From positions 51,434 through 115,433 of the forward strand of contig NZ_JODS01000032.1 of assembly GCF_000718025.1 (NCBI RefSeq): a stretch of DNA of 64,000 nt. The letters are read 5' to 3'. Within the stretch, counting starts at the first letter, position 1, and each line of letters opens with the position of its first letter. The translations under genes and the position numbers were made by a program. A model generated the notes under the pieces. That model was given only the letters and a program-made list of their open reading frames with translations, searched no databases and had not been told where the DNA came from. This DNA is from Kitasatospora purpeofusca. GTDB taxonomy: Bacteria > Actinomycetota > Actinomycetes > Streptomycetales > Streptomycetaceae. This document shows, piece after piece, positions 1-8,199 of this stretch.

Positions 1-1385
1 AGGCAGTCCAGCGCGTTGTTGACCACGCTCGGGCTGACGTAGCCGCCGCCGGCCGCGCTGGTGGAGGCCGGCACGCCGAGGCCGACCTGGTCGGGCCGCA
101 GTCCGCCCTTGAGCTGGATGCAGGCCAGGCCGGTCAGGAAGTTGACGGTGCCCTGGGAGTACACCTGCCCGTCGCAGCCCAGCATCGCGCCGGAGTTGTA
201 GTACTGCATATTGACGATGGTGAGGATGTCCTTCACGTTCAGCGCCAGCTTGAAGTACTCCGCGCCGGTCGACTGCATGTCGATGGTCTGCGGCGCCATG
301 GTGAGCGTGAAGCCGGAGCCGGCCTTCGCCGCCAGGGTGTGCAGCGCCTGGCCCATCCAGGTGGAGCTGACGCCGTTCTCCAGGTCGATGTCGACGCCGT
401 CGAAGCCGTAGGTCTGCATCAGCGACCAGGCGCTGTTGGCGAAGTTGGTGGCGGAGGCGGAGCTGTTGACGGACACCGTGCCCTTCTCGCCGCCGACCGA
501 GAGGATCACCTTCTTGCCGGCCGCCTTCTTGGCCGCGATGTCGGCCTTGAACTGCGCCTCGGTGTAGCCGCCGAGCCGGGAGGAGAGCGTCGGGTCCAGG
601 GCGAAGCCCAGGCCGCCGGGCGTGCCGGTGGCCTCGGCGAAGGAGACCGCGATGATGTCGTACGCGGCCGGGACGTCGCTGATCCGCTGCACGGTGGCGC
701 CGTTGTCGAAGTTCTGCCAGTAGCCGGTGAGCAGGTGCCTGGCCGGCGGCCGGGGCGTGGTGGCGGTGGGGGAGGGCGTGGTGGTGTCCGTGGGCGACGG
801 GCCGACGGTGCCGGTCGGGGTGGGGCTGGTCGCGGTGGGGGAGGGCTTGGGGTCGCCCGGGCCGAGCAGGGAGACATCGTCGGCCAGGAAGGCCGGCTGC
901 CCGTACCAGCCGTGCAGGTAGACGGTGACGCTGGTGGTGGCGGCCCCGGTGGTGAAGGTGGTGCTGAGCTTGGACCAGCCGGTGCCGCCGGGGGTCCAGG
1001 TGCTCGGATCGGTGCCGCCGGTGCCGCGGGCGCCGAGGTAGACGTACGAGCCCTGGACCCAGCTGCTCAGCGTGTACGTCGAGGAGGGCTTGACCGTGAC
1101 GGTCTGGGTGCACTCGCCGGTGGCGCTGCCGCTCGGGGTGGAGCGCAGCGCGCCGGTGCCGGCGTGGACGGTGGCGGTCTCCGGCGCGCCGGCCGCGCAG
1201 GTCCAGCCGTTGAGGCGGTTGGCGTCCTCGAAGCCGCCGTTGGTGACGAGTTCGACGTCGCTGGGGGCGGCCTGGGCGCCGGCGCCGCCGGCGAGGACCA
1301 GGCCGCCGAGGCCGAGGGCGACGGCGGTGGCGCCGGCGAGCAGCGAGTGGACGGCGCGCGGGCGCCGGTGGGTGGCAGGTGGCAT
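1..1385 (-). CDS. Secreted GH18 chitinase with N-terminal carbohydrate-binding module (3' end outside window)
   Basis: The minus-strand frame is open from an ATG at 1385 to the left edge (461 codons), so the C-terminus is missing. Residues 1-40 form an Arg-rich secretion signal with a long hydrophobic core ending in Ala-Gln-Ala. Residues about 41-175 look like a jelly-roll carbohydrate-binding module with a GGFED start typical of CBM4/9/16-like domains. A Pro/Thr/Ser linker covers about 176-215. The GH18 barrel begins at about 218 and carries the catalytic signature DGVDIDLEN, with Glu336 as predicted acid/base. The enzyme should hydrolyse chitin outside the cell and feed N-acetylglucosamine metabolism. 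It is transcribed alone, away from wecB, and a DasR-like operator lies about 130 bases upstream. Family assignment is firm; the exact CBM class is inferred. Confidence 0.93.
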   Translation of the reverse strand, partial: MPPATHRRPRAVHSLLAGATAVALGLGGLVLAGGAGAQAAPSDVELVTNGGFEDANRLNGWTCAAGAPETATVHAGTGALRSTPSGSATGECTQTVTVKPSSTYTLSSWVQGSYVYLGARGTGGTDPSTWTPGGTGWSKLSTTFTTGAATTSVTVYLHGWYGQPAFLADDVSLLGPGDPKPSPTATSPTPTGTVGPSPTDTTTPSPTATTPRPPARHLLTGYWQNFDNGATVQRISDVPAAYDIIAVSFAEATGTPGGLGFALDPTLSSRLGGYTEAQFKADIAAKKAAGKKVILSVGGEKGTVSVNSSASATNFANSAWSLMQTYGFDGVDIDLENGVSSTWMGQALHTLAAKAGSGFTLTMAPQTIDMQSTGAEYFKLALNVKDILTIVNMQYYNSGAMLGCDGQVYSQGTVNFLTGLACIQLKGGLRPDQVGLGVPASTSAAGGGYVSPSVVNNALDC

Positions 1386-1512
1386 GGCTCCATCTCCGGT
1401 GGGGGAGGCCGGCGGTCCTCGTGGGGGAGGGCCGTCCGGGTGTCGACGGATCTGTGTGCGGGAGCTACCGACAACACAAGTCCCTGTCGGGGGAGGAGAC
1501 TTGCCTTCACAA

Positions 1513-1539
1513 GGTGGAGTAGACCAATTCCGCTGTCAA
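1513..1539 (-). promoter_or_regulatory. DasR-responsive element (dre)-like site with -35-like TTGACA, upstream of the chitinase gene
   Basis: On the minus strand, 1528-1513 reads ATTGGTCTACTCCACC, which matches 13 of 16 positions of the dre consensus A(C/T)TGGTCTAGACCA(G/C)(A/T) as I know it. A perfect TTGACA lies just upstream at 1539-1534, so the operator would overlap the -35/-10 spacer, as in other chitinase promoters with TGGTC-type repeats. Binding of the GntR regulator DasR and release by glucosamine-6-phosphate is established for that family; the site here is inferred. No good -10 hexamer is visible. Confidence 0.6.
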
Positions 1540-1570
1540 GAGGGCCCCCGGCCGGGCGGCCCCCGGCGGG

Positions 1571-2737
1571 TCAGGCGGCCTGCGGTACCGCGGCGGGCCC
1601 GTGGGCGAGCCGGGCGGTCAGGTCGGCGATCCGGGCGGAGGCCAGGCCGTCCCCGTACGGGCTGGGGGTGCCGGCGAGCCGGGCGAGCCGCTCCGGGGTG
1701 TCGGCGAGCCAGGCGCGGGCGAGCGCGCCGAGTTCGGCACCGGGCGCCACCAGGGCGGCGAAGCCGGTCTCGACCGCCTCGGGCCGTTCGGTGGAGCGGC
1801 GCACGACCAGCAGCGGGCGGCCGAGCACGGTGCACTCCTCCTGCACCCCGCCGGAGTCGGAGACCAGCAGCGCGGCGTGCCGGGCGAGGCCCAGGAAGTC
1901 GGCGTAGCCGACCGGTCCGGTCACCGTGAGCCGGGCCAGCAGGCCGTCCAGGGCGAAGCGCTCGACGGCGGCCCGGGTGCGCGGGTGCATCGGGAACAGC
2001 ACCGGTGTGCCGGCCCGGGCGATCCGGTCGAGTTCGGCGAGGACGGCGCCGAGCGCCTCGGCGGTGTCGGTGTTCTCCGGCCGGTGCACGGTGGCGAGGA
2101 CGTAGCCGTCCGCGGCGAGGCCGTGCCGGGCGAGCAGGGCGGCCCGTTCCCCGGTGCCGGGCAGCGAGCGGCGGACCACCTCGACGACGGTGTTGCCGGT
2201 GAGCGCGATCCGCTCCTCGTCCAGGGACTCGGCGCGCAGGTTGGCGGCGTTGTCGGGGGTGGCGGCGCACAGCAGGTCGGAGACGTGGTCGACCATCACC
2301 CGGTTGTGCTCCTCGGGCATCGCCCGGTCGAAGCTGCGCAGTCCGGCCTCGACGTGGACCAGCGGGATCTCCCGGGCGTTGGCGGCGAGCGCGCCGGCCA
2401 GGGTGGCGTTGGTGTCGCCCTGGACGACGACGGCGGCCGGGCGGTCCTCGGCGAACGCGGCGTCGAGCTGGCCGAGCGACTGGGCGATCTGGCCGGCCCG
2501 GGGGCGGCCGCCGACGCCGGTGAGCAGCTCGGGGCGGGGCAGGCCGAGGTCGCGCAGGAAGCGGCCGGACATCGCCTCGTCCCAGTGCTGGCCGGTGTGG
2601 ACCAGCCGGGTGGCTGGGCCGAGTTCGTGGATCAGCGGGGCGAGCTTGACCAGCTCCGGGCGGGTGCCGAGGACGACGGCGACGCTGCCGGGGGCGAGCG
2701 GGCGGGCGGCGGACCGGGGGGCGGGGCACAGGCTCAT
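1571..2737 (-). CDS. wecB: UDP-N-acetylglucosamine 2-epimerase (non-hydrolysing)
   Basis: This 388-residue cytosolic enzyme interconverts UDP-GlcNAc and UDP-ManNAc, supplying ManNAc units for surface polymers. The family signatures are present in order: GTRPELVKLAPLI at the N-terminus, a GQH motif, VQGDTNATLAGALAA, the HVEAGLRSFD segment with the following MPEE and NR, HRPEN, HPRT, and SDSGGVQEE near the C-terminus. Length is normal for the family. The start at 2737 is chosen because homology begins about 18 residues later and the long upstream frame is low-complexity GC shadow. It lies 98 bases downstream of a membrane glycosyltransferase on the same strand, so it probably provides the sugar donor for that enzyme. 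Confidence 0.93.
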   Translation of the reverse strand: MSLCPAPRSAARPLAPGSVAVVLGTRPELVKLAPLIHELGPATRLVHTGQHWDEAMSGRFLRDLGLPRPELLTGVGGRPRAGQIAQSLGQLDAAFAEDRPAAVVVQGDTNATLAGALAANAREIPLVHVEAGLRSFDRAMPEEHNRVMVDHVSDLLCAATPDNAANLRAESLDEERIALTGNTVVEVVRRSLPGTGERAALLARHGLAADGYVLATVHRPENTDTAEALGAVLAELDRIARAGTPVLFPMHPRTRAAVERFALDGLLARLTVTGPVGYADFLGLARHAALLVSDSGGVQEECTVLGRPLLVVRRSTERPEAVETGFAALVAPGAELGALARAWLADTPERLARLAGTPSPYGDGLASARIADLTARLAHGPAAVPQAA

Positions 2738-2835
2738 GGCGGGACGGCTCCGGGGTCTGGGGGCGGGGCGGCGGGCTGCCGGACGGCGGGGCGGCGGCGG
2801 ACGAGGGGGGAGGGAGGGCGGCGGCGCGGCCGGGG

Positions 2836-4269
2836 TCAGGACTCCAGGGCGGTCGGGGCGCCGACGGCGACCTTCTCGGCGTTGCGCCGGGTCTTGGCCC
2901 AGCCGTTGCGGCCGAGCAGGATCCGGACGGCGGCCCGGGCGGCGACCACGAACAGGTGGTAGGCGTAGAGCCAGACCAGGACGCCCCAGAGCAGGCCGGT
3001 GAGCCTGCTCCGGTCGGGGCGGACGAGCCGGCGGTAGGTGGGGCCCCAGAAGACCATCGGCAGGGTGGCGAGCACGAAGGCGGCCACCATCCAGGGGCCG
3101 TAGGTCAGCTGGAAGTCGGCGGTCTCCTCGGGGAAGAGCACCAGTCCGGCGCCGGTGATGGCGAGCGACAGCGGGGTGAGGACGACCAGCAGGACGCAGA
3201 CCACCGGCTGGAGGAAGGTGTACAGCACCTCGGCCTTGCCGGCGGGCCGGTAGTGCGGCGAGCGCAGCACCCGGCCGGTGTAGCGCAGGCACTGCATGTT
3301 GCCCTGGGCCCAGCGGGTGCGCTGGGTGAGGAAGCGGCGCCAGGAGACCAGGGCCTCCTGGGAGACGTTGGTCTCGGTGACGTGGGTGAGCCGCCAGCCG
3401 GCCAGCCGCAGGTCGAGGCCGGACTCGTAGTCCTCCAGCAGGGCGCGCTCGGGCCAGGGGCGGCCGTCGCGGCCCTCCTCGGCGGTGAGCGAGTCGAGGG
3501 CGGTGAGCCGGACGAACTGGCCGTTGCCGCCGAGGCCGACGCTGCCGGTGCGGCGGCGCAGCAGCTGCATGCCGGCGTTGTTGGCCTGGAACTCGACGTC
3601 CTGCATCCGGACCAGGGCGCGGGCGAGGGCGTTGGCGAGCCGGCCGCGGCCGGCCAGCGGGCGCGGGTCTTCGGCGTTGCGCATCCGCACGCCGATCTGC
3701 ACGGCGCCGGTGTCGGGGCGGCCCATCGCGTGCTCGTTGCCGACCTGTTCGAGGGTGCCGGGGTCGAGCTGCCCGTCGGCGTCGACGACGCCGAGCACGA
3801 CGCGGGAGCGGTCGGTGCCGGGCGGCAGCGAGGCGGAGATCTCCCGGTAGGCGGCGTTGAGGGCGGCGCCCTTGCCGATCCGGGCGTGCGGGCGGCGGCG
3901 CTGGACGAGGTGGACCAGGGCGTCGTGCCCGGCGGCGGCCAGCACCAGGTCGCGGGTGGCGTCCTCGCTGTCGTCGTCGATCACCCAGAGGTGGGCGGCG
4001 GGGGCGACGGCGCGCAGTCCGGCCAGGGTCTGGGCGATCACCGCCTCCTCGTCCCGGCAGGGGATCATCAGGTGCCACTGGAAGGCGGCGGGGTCGCCGG
4101 GGCGGGCCGGGCGGTTGCGCCGGAAGGCGTTCCGGGAGCCGGCCCAGTAGACCAGGAAGCGGCCGAAGACCAGGGCCATGTAGAGCACGAGGGCCAGCGA
4201 GATCAGCCCGGCGAGCTGGACGAAGCCGTCCCGGCGCATCTCGAAGAACTGGCGCAGGGCGTCGGGCAT
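2836..4269 (-). CDS. Membrane-bound processive family 2 glycosyltransferase
   Basis: This 477-residue protein resembles chitin/hyaluronan/poly-GlcNAc synthases. It has one N-terminal membrane helix (about residues 10-35), a cytosolic GT2 domain with IPCRDEE, the VIDDDSED and VDADGQLD aspartate motifs, GGNGQFVR and the acceptor motif LLEDYESG, then the processive-synthase signature QRTRW, followed by several C-terminal membrane helices. The ATG at 4269 is preceded by GAGGAG at 9-base spacing, favoured over longer in-frame starts. Together with the downstream epimerase it probably assembles and exports an amino-sugar polysaccharide. The polymer identity cannot be read from sequence; hyaluronan-like, GlcNAc- or ManNAc-containing glycans are all possible. 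Confidence 0.85.
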   Translation of the reverse strand: MPDALRQFFEMRRDGFVQLAGLISLALVLYMALVFGRFLVYWAGSRNAFRRNRPARPGDPAAFQWHLMIPCRDEEAVIAQTLAGLRAVAPAAHLWVIDDDSEDATRDLVLAAAGHDALVHLVQRRRPHARIGKGAALNAAYREISASLPPGTDRSRVVLGVVDADGQLDPGTLEQVGNEHAMGRPDTGAVQIGVRMRNAEDPRPLAGRGRLANALARALVRMQDVEFQANNAGMQLLRRRTGSVGLGGNGQFVRLTALDSLTAEEGRDGRPWPERALLEDYESGLDLRLAGWRLTHVTETNVSQEALVSWRRFLTQRTRWAQGNMQCLRYTGRVLRSPHYRPAGKAEVLYTFLQPVVCVLLVVLTPLSLAITGAGLVLFPEETADFQLTYGPWMVAAFVLATLPMVFWGPTYRRLVRPDRSRLTGLLWGVLVWLYAYHLFVVAARAAVRILLGRNGWAKTRRNAEKVAVGAPTALES

Positions 4270-4436
4270 GGCGCGGTGCTCCTCATGATCAAAGGCGATC
4301 TGTCTCCCTGGGGTGCGAATCAATGCTTCGTTGCGGTCTGATATCGCCAAAACGATAGTAAACGCGGAAAACGGCCAAGTCGGGCAAAGTGGTGGTTCTC
4401 ACCCCGTCGGGAGCGGCGCCCCGCGCTCCGTAGACT
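4270..4436. promoter_or_regulatory. Divergent promoter region between the GT2 gene and folC
   Basis: This is the most A/T-rich stretch of the left part of the window (4316-4380) and must hold promoters for both directions. It contains a small inverted repeat, TATCG-N6-CGATA at 4342-4357, that could be an operator for the polysaccharide operon. No consensus promoter stands out. The valS gene that precedes folC in Streptomyces coelicolor, as I recall, is absent here. Confidence 0.4.
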
Positions 4437-5834
4437 GTGGACGTGAGCGACAAGGCCGACCCGAACCCGTACACCCTCCGCCCCGCCGACGGCAGCCCCG
4501 CCGACGCCCTGCGCGACGTCGAGGTGGAACTCTCCGAGCGCTGGCCGGAGAACAAGCTGGAGCCCTCGCTCGACCGGATCGAGGCGCTGATGGACATCCT
4601 GGGCCAGCCCCAGCGGTCCTTCCCCTCCATCCACATCACCGGCACCAACGGCAAGACCTCCACCGCCCGGATGATCGAGCAGCTGTTCAGCGCCTTCGAG
4701 CTGCGCACCGGCCGCTACACCAGCCCGCACGTGGAGAGCGTCACCGAGCGGATCAGCCTGGACGGCGCCCCGATCACCCCCGAGCGGTTCGTCGAGGTCT
4801 ACCGCGACATCGAGCCCTACGTGCGGATGGTCGACGAGCGCCAGCCGGTCGCGATGTCCTTCTTCGAGGTGCTCACCGGCATGGCCTACGCGGCCTTCGC
4901 CGACGCGCCGGTGGACGTCGCCGTGGTCGAGGTCGGCATGGGCGGCTCCTGGGACGCCACCAACGTCATCGACGCCGGGGTCGCCGTGATCACCCCGATC
5001 GGGCTGGACCACACCGACAAGCTCGGGGAGACCACCGGCGAGATCGCCGTCGAGAAGTCCGGGATCATCAAGTCCGACGCGATCGCGGTCGTCGCCCAGC
5101 AGCAGCTCGACGCCGCCCAGGTCATCCTGCGGCGCGCGGTCGAGGTGGACGCCACGGTTGCCCGCGAGGGCATGGAGTTCGGCGTCGTCCGCCGCGAACT
5201 CGCGATCGGCGGCCAGCTGGTGACGCTGCGCGGGATCGGCGGCGAGGAGTACGAGGACGTCTTCCTGCCGCTGCACGGCGAGCACCAGGCGCAGAACGCG
5301 GCCCTCGCGCTGGCCGCCGTCGAGGCGTTCTTCGGCGTCGGCGGCGCCCGCGGCGGACAGCTCGACGCCGACAAGGTCCGCCAGGGCTTCTCCGGCGTCA
5401 GCTCCCCGGGCCGGCTGGAGGTCGTCCGGCGCAGCCCCACCATCCTGCTGGACGCCGCCCACAACCCGCACGGCGCCCGCGCGGCCGTCGCCGCCATCGG
5501 CGAGTCCTTCGGCTTCACCCGGCTGGTCGGCGTGATCGGCACCAGCGGCGACAAGGACGTGGCCGGCCTGCTGGAGGCCTTCGAGCCGCTCCTCGCCGAG
5601 GTCGTGATCACCCAGAACTCCACCCACCGCGCGATGGACGTGGACGCCCTGGCCGCGCTCGCGGTCGAGGTCTTCGGCGAGGACCGGGTCCAGGTCGAGC
5701 CCCGGCTCGACGACGCCATCGCCGCCGCCGTCACCCTGGCCGAGGAGGAGGGCGACCTCGGCGGCGCCGGGGTGCTGGTCACCGGATCGGTCATCACGGT
5801 GGGCGAGGCCCGCCTGCTGCTCGGGAGGAAGTGA
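4437..5834 (+). CDS. folC: Bifunctional folylpolyglutamate synthase/dihydrofolate synthase
   Basis: This 465-residue enzyme of the Mur ligase superfamily adds glutamate to dihydropteroate and folates in the cytosol, using ATP. The P-loop ITGTNGKTSTARM lies near residue 65, followed by VVEVGMGGSWDATN, the GLDHTD motif with the metal-binding histidine, and the C-terminal domain motif DAAHNPHGARA. The end ITVGEARLLLG is typical. GTG at 4437 and GTG at 4443 are both possible starts; the true N-terminus differs by two residues at most. It begins a plus-strand run and its stop is followed at once by a small membrane protein gene, suggesting cotranscription. Confidence 0.95.
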   Translation: MDVSDKADPNPYTLRPADGSPADALRDVEVELSERWPENKLEPSLDRIEALMDILGQPQRSFPSIHITGTNGKTSTARMIEQLFSAFELRTGRYTSPHVESVTERISLDGAPITPERFVEVYRDIEPYVRMVDERQPVAMSFFEVLTGMAYAAFADAPVDVAVVEVGMGGSWDATNVIDAGVAVITPIGLDHTDKLGETTGEIAVEKSGIIKSDAIAVVAQQQLDAAQVILRRAVEVDATVAREGMEFGVVRRELAIGGQLVTLRGIGGEEYEDVFLPLHGEHQAQNAALALAAVEAFFGVGGARGGQLDADKVRQGFSGVSSPGRLEVVRRSPTILLDAAHNPHGARAAVAAIGESFGFTRLVGVIGTSGDKDVAGLLEAFEPLLAEVVITQNSTHRAMDVDALAALAVEVFGEDRVQVEPRLDDAIAAAVTLAEEEGDLGGAGVLVTGSVITVGEARLLLGRK

Positions 5835-5836
5835 CG

Positions 5837-6175
5837 ATGAGGACGCTCTGCTCCTCGACGCTGATCGGCGAGGCCCTCGTGGTGCTCTTCGCGGCCCTGG
5901 TCGCGATGCAGCTCACGGACGTCTCGCACGGCGCCCTGTGGACGGTCAGCGGCATCGCCATGGTGCTGTGCGTGCTGCTCTGCGGCATGATCACCCGCCC
6001 CGGCGCGGTGGCCGTCGGCTGGGCGCTGCAGCTCGGGCTGATCGCCAGCGGCTTCGTGGTGCCGACCATGTTCGTGCTCGGCGTGATCTTCGCCGGCCTC
6101 TGGTGGTGCTCGGTGCACTACGGCCGCAGGATCGACGAGATCAAGGCCGCCCGGACCGCCGCCGCGGCCGCCTGA
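5837..6175 (+). CDS. DUF4233 family small membrane protein
   Basis: This 112-residue protein has three to four hydrophobic segments (about residues 8-26, 33-50, 55-75 and 77-92) and ends with a short charged tail. It matches the DUF4233-type protein that follows folC in actinobacteria. The ATG lies two bases after the folC stop, and the Shine-Dalgarno GGGAGGA is inside the last folC codons, so translation is coupled. No catalytic motif is visible; function is unknown. The conserved position between folC and ndk is the only clue. Confidence 0.85.
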   Translation: MRTLCSSTLIGEALVVLFAALVAMQLTDVSHGALWTVSGIAMVLCVLLCGMITRPGAVAVGWALQLGLIASGFVVPTMFVLGVIFAGLWWCSVHYGRRIDEIKAARTAAAAA

Positions 6176-6359
6176 GGCGCCTCCGGGCCGGCTCCGGGAC
6201 GCCTCGGAGCCGGGCCAGGACCGGGTCCGGGGCGTTCGCTCACGCAAGGTAACCTCTGCGGTAGTCGCACGGCGCACGCGGAATCGCGCGTGCGTGCCGA
6301 TCCGTGTGCGCGCCGATTCCCGCGTGCGCGCCGAACCCGATTTCCCCAGGAGACGCCCC

Positions 6360-6773
6360 GTGTCCCAGCGCACTCTCGTCCTGCTCAAGCCCGACGCCGT
6401 CAAGCGCGGCCTGGCCGGCGAGATCATCAGCCGGATCGAGCGCAAGGCCGGCTGGCGGCTCGCCGCCGCCGAGCTGCGCACCTTCGAGCGGGCGACGCTG
6501 GAGCAGCACTACGCGGAGCACGTCGGCCGCCCGTTCTACGAGCCGCTGCTGGAGTTCATGACCTCCGGCCCGTCGATCGCCCTGATCGTCGAGGGCGAGG
6601 AGGTCGTCGCCGGCATCCGCATGCTGGCCGGCGCCACCAACCCGCTGGAGGCCGGGGCCGGCACCATCCGCGGCGACTACGCGACCATCACCCGCGAGAA
6701 CCTGATCCACGCCTCCGACTCGGTGGAGTCCGCCGAGCGCGAGATCAAGATCTTCTTCCCCGCCCACGCCTGA
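6360..6773 (+). CDS. ndk: Nucleoside diphosphate kinase
   Basis: This 137-residue cytosolic kinase transfers phosphate from NTPs to NDPs through a phosphohistidine. The N-terminus SQRTLVLLKPDAVKRGL is diagnostic, and the active-site segment NLIHASDS contains the catalytic histidine. Length is standard. GTG at 6360 follows CAGGAGA with good spacing. The preceding 180 bases contain three imperfect copies of a 'cgtgcgcgccgat' unit (about 6287-6335), of unknown meaning. A strong hairpin with a T-rich tail follows, so ndk probably ends its own transcript. Confidence 0.96.
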   Translation: MSQRTLVLLKPDAVKRGLAGEIISRIERKAGWRLAAAELRTFERATLEQHYAEHVGRPFYEPLLEFMTSGPSIALIVEGEEVVAGIRMLAGATNPLEAGAGTIRGDYATITRENLIHASDSVESAEREIKIFFPAHA

Positions 6774-6800
6774 CCGCGCGCGCACCGGGACCTTCGGGAC

Positions 6801-6832
6801 GCCCCGGTCGGGACCATTGGCCCGGCCGGGGC
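6801..6832 (+). terminator. Intrinsic terminator after ndk
   Basis: A 12-bp stem (6801-6812 with 6821-6832, one G-T wobble) encloses the 8-base loop ACCATTGG and is followed by ATTCTTAT. It separates ndk from the mre cluster. Confidence 0.6.
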
Positions 6833-7068
6833 ATTCTTATCGGGAAATAGGGAACCAGGCCCTCCGACACGGCGTCCCAATGCCCTGAGAAGCGATCACG
6901 CCCCGGACAATGGACGGCGTGCCCCGGGTCGACGTCCGTGCCGAACGGCGTGACTACGATGGACGCGACTCAAGGGCCCGGTTAGGCAGCTCAGCTGGTC
7001 GCCGCCCCTCTGCGGGCGCACACCGTCCACCCCACATGACTCCGAGCCCGGGAAGGCACCCACACCCC

Positions 7069-8106
7069 ATGGCGAGCAACCTGTCGTTCATCGGCCGCGA
7101 CCTGGCGATCGACCTCGGAACTGCCAACACGCTGGTGTACGTCAGGGGCAAGGGGATCGTTCTCAACGAGCCGTCCGTCGTCGCGGTCAACACCAACACC
7201 GGCGGCATCCTCGCGGTCGGCTCCGAGGCCAAGAAGATGATCGGGCGCACCCCCGGCAACATCGTGGCCATCCGCCCCCTCAAGGACGGCGTCATCGCCG
7301 ACTTCGAGATCACCGAGCGGATGCTGCGCTACTTCATCCTCAAGGTGCACCGCCGCCGCTTCCTCGCCCGCCCCCGGGTCGTCGTCTGCGTCCCCTCCGG
7401 CATCACCGGCGTCGAGCGCCGCGCGGTCATCGAGGCCTCCCTCCAGGCCGGCTGCCGCCAGGTGCACATCATCGAGGAGCCGATGGCCGCCGCGATCGGC
7501 GCCGGACTCCCGGTCCACGAGCCCACCGGCAACATGGTCGTCGACATCGGCGGCGGCACCACCGAGGTCGCCGTCATCTCGCTCGGCGGCATCGTCACCG
7601 CGCAGTCCATCCGGGTCGCCGGCGACGAACTCGACAACGCGATCGTCCAGCACATCAAGAAGGAGTACTCGCTGCTCCTCGGCGAGCGCAGCGCCGAACA
7701 GATCAAGATGAGCATCGGCTCCGCCTTCGGCCTGGAGGGCGAGAAGGACGAGCACGCCGAGATCCGCGGCCGCGACCTCGTCAGCGGCCTGCCCAAGACC
7801 GTCGTCATCTCCGCCGCCGAGGTCCGCGAGGCCATCGACGAGCCGGTCAACTCGATCATCGACGCGGTCAAGACCACCCTCGACCAGTGCCCGCCCGAGC
7901 TGGCCGGCGACGTCATGGACCGGGGCATCGTGCTCACCGGCGGCGGCGCCCTGCTCCGCGGCCTGGACGAGCGGCTGCGCCGGGAGACCGGCATGCCGAT
8001 CCACATCGCCGAGAACCCGCTCGACTCCGTCGCACTCGGCTCCGGCAAGTGCGTCGAGGAGTTCGAGGCGCTCCAGCAGGTACTCGACGCCGCGCCGCGC
8101 CGTTAG
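7069..8106 (+). CDS. mreB: Rod shape-determining actin homologue MreB
   Basis: This 345-residue actin-fold ATPase organises wall synthesis; in Streptomyces it acts mainly in aerial hyphae and spore wall. The nucleotide-binding signatures are clear: DLGTANTLVYVRG near the N-terminus, DIGGGTTEVAVIS in the middle and the adenosine motif GIVLTGGGALLRG near the C-terminus. I chose ATG 7069 because the sequence from MASNLSFIGRDLAIDLG aligns with known MreB starts, whereas the longer in-frame extension to 6910 has no MreB character. The 236 bases upstream after the ndk terminator probably hold the promoter of the whole mreBCD-mrdA-rodA operon. Confidence 0.97.
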   Translation: MASNLSFIGRDLAIDLGTANTLVYVRGKGIVLNEPSVVAVNTNTGGILAVGSEAKKMIGRTPGNIVAIRPLKDGVIADFEITERMLRYFILKVHRRRFLARPRVVVCVPSGITGVERRAVIEASLQAGCRQVHIIEEPMAAAIGAGLPVHEPTGNMVVDIGGGTTEVAVISLGGIVTAQSIRVAGDELDNAIVQHIKKEYSLLLGERSAEQIKMSIGSAFGLEGEKDEHAEIRGRDLVSGLPKTVVISAAEVREAIDEPVNSIIDAVKTTLDQCPPELAGDVMDRGIVLTGGGALLRGLDERLRRETGMPIHIAENPLDSVALGSGKCVEEFEALQQVLDAAPRR

Positions 8107-8199
8107 CAGAACCGACACACCAGCCGAACCGACGGGTCCCCGCCCGGGTCCACAGCCCGGGCCGGCGGACCAGGGGCACGAAGGGGCAGTACCAGCACC

